Assembly: GCA_003566395.1 (NCBI GenBank)
Contig: PXDL01000480.1
Location: forward strand, 1-6,942
Direction of reading: 5' to 3'
Length of the DNA stretch: 6,942 nt
Origin: Balneolia bacterium
Lineage (GTDB): Bacteria; Bacteroidota; Rhodothermia; Balneolales; Cyclonatronaceae
Part shown: positions 6,510 to 6,942 of the stretch, in pieces
Layout of the letters: each line of letters opens with the position of its first letter
Numbering within the stretch: position 1 is the first letter of the stretch
Notes under the pieces: generated by a model
Databases searched by the model: none
Told to the model about the DNA's origin: nothing
What the model saw: the letters and a program-made list of their open reading frames with translations, nothing else
Translations under genes and position numbers: made by a program

Positions 6510-6942
6510 GGAGATCAATCAGCTGTATCACTGATTTTATTTTATTAATGGTAGTCTTCACTGTAAGCACTTTGTGCTTGGGTATTATTTCAGCGGATTC
6601 CGCTACTGCTCAGGTTCGTTTCAACCTTTCGCTGATGGAAGACAGCGCAATGCTGGAAGCGGAATCGATTGACTTCAATCGCACGGAGCGGCGGGAGTTG
6701 AAAAAGGATGAGCAGGGCAGGCTTACCGGTATTGAAAGCGCGGCATGTCTTCGCATCAGCGCGTCGGAGAATATTTCGGTTTTGGTGGAGGTTCAGTTTC
6801 GGGATGTGCATGTACGTGGCCGGGTCAGGCCAGTTACGCCCTATGCGCGCTATCTGAACGACGGTGGGGCATGTCCTGAAAAGCCACGTATCGGGCGCGA
6901 AATGGGGAAAGAGCTTGATGACGCAGGTCATGCATCTTTTAC
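6506..6942 (+). CDS. Exported protein, paralogue of the second operon gene (3' partial)
   Basis: ATG overlaps the previous TGA by 4 bases (ATGA, 6506-6509); 145 codons are open to the right edge with no stop. The signal peptide has MRRS, a hydrophobic core (FILLMVVFTV and on) and DSATA, with predicted cleavage after Ala35 and Gln36 as mature residue 1. An ATG at 6548 would drop the basic n-region, so the first is preferred. The mature start parallels the neighbour: MEDSAMLEAESIDFN against ADSDIVVQPLMGNETLDFN, then AACLRISASENISVLVEV against LAIFEITAARDFDIDVEV. It differs in a charged linker (TERRELKKDEQGR) and two cysteines (C81, C123) that could pair in the periplasm or outside. The C-terminal strands that would confirm the family are off the window. 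Function unknown. Confidence 0.85.
   Translation, partial: MRRSISCITDFILLMVVFTVSTLCLGIISADSATAQVRFNLSLMEDSAMLEAESIDFNRTERRELKKDEQGRLTGIESAACLRISASENISVLVEVQFRDVHVRGRVRPVTPYARYLNDGGACPEKPRIGREMGKELDDAGHASF

Noticed and set aside
6590..6931. 113-codon minus-strand frame at the right edge
   Set aside because: It is antisense to the third operon gene, which has a ribosome site, a coupled start and a signal peptide; the reverse product has no motif.

Overview
The window looks like a piece of a Gram-negative chromosome from the Bacteroidota/Balneolota/Rhodothermota side of the FCB group. The main reason is the C-terminus of the first gene, a textbook type IX secretion system (T9SS) sorting domain (YPNPFNP, then LLGRR, then GVYIIRL, ending in TRKMTLLR). 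The small exported proteins also all have predicted signal-peptidase sites followed directly by Gln, a habit reported for Bacteroidota. Balneolota is my best guess, but no marker gene fixes the phylum.

Region 1 (1-5019, +) is one very large open frame, 1672 codons plus stop, cut by the left edge. It encodes a surface or secreted protein with an N-terminal beta-strand-rich part, six recognisable autotransporter-associated beta-strand (PATR) repeats between about 646 and 2802, and two long (about 130-residue) supra-repeats. A T9SS-type pre-C-terminal beta-sandwich module (GWRMLASP ... GWNLIGNP ... DRWDAFRL) follows, then a Gly/Ser-rich insertion and the sorting domain. Base composition rises from AT-rich in the beta-helical part to GC-richer in the C-terminal module.

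Region 2 (5020-5244) is a 225-base gap with no convincing gene. It has a plausible sigma70-type promoter with an extended -10 (5139-5167) and no clear intrinsic terminator.

Region 3 (5245-6942, +) is a tight operon of three small exported proteins. The second and third genes each start in a 4-base ATGA overlap with the gene before and have strong GGAGG ribosome sites; the third runs off the right edge. The first resembles the DUF4402 family. The second and third share a mature-domain layout with each other and, more weakly, with the first, so the operon looks like an array of diverged paralogues. My inference is that these are subunits of an extracellular or envelope structure, perhaps pilus-like, encoded beside a giant T9SS surface protein. 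No assembly chaperone, usher or enzyme is visible in the window, so that role is unproven.

No RNA genes, CRISPR arrays, insertion sequences or attachment sites were seen.
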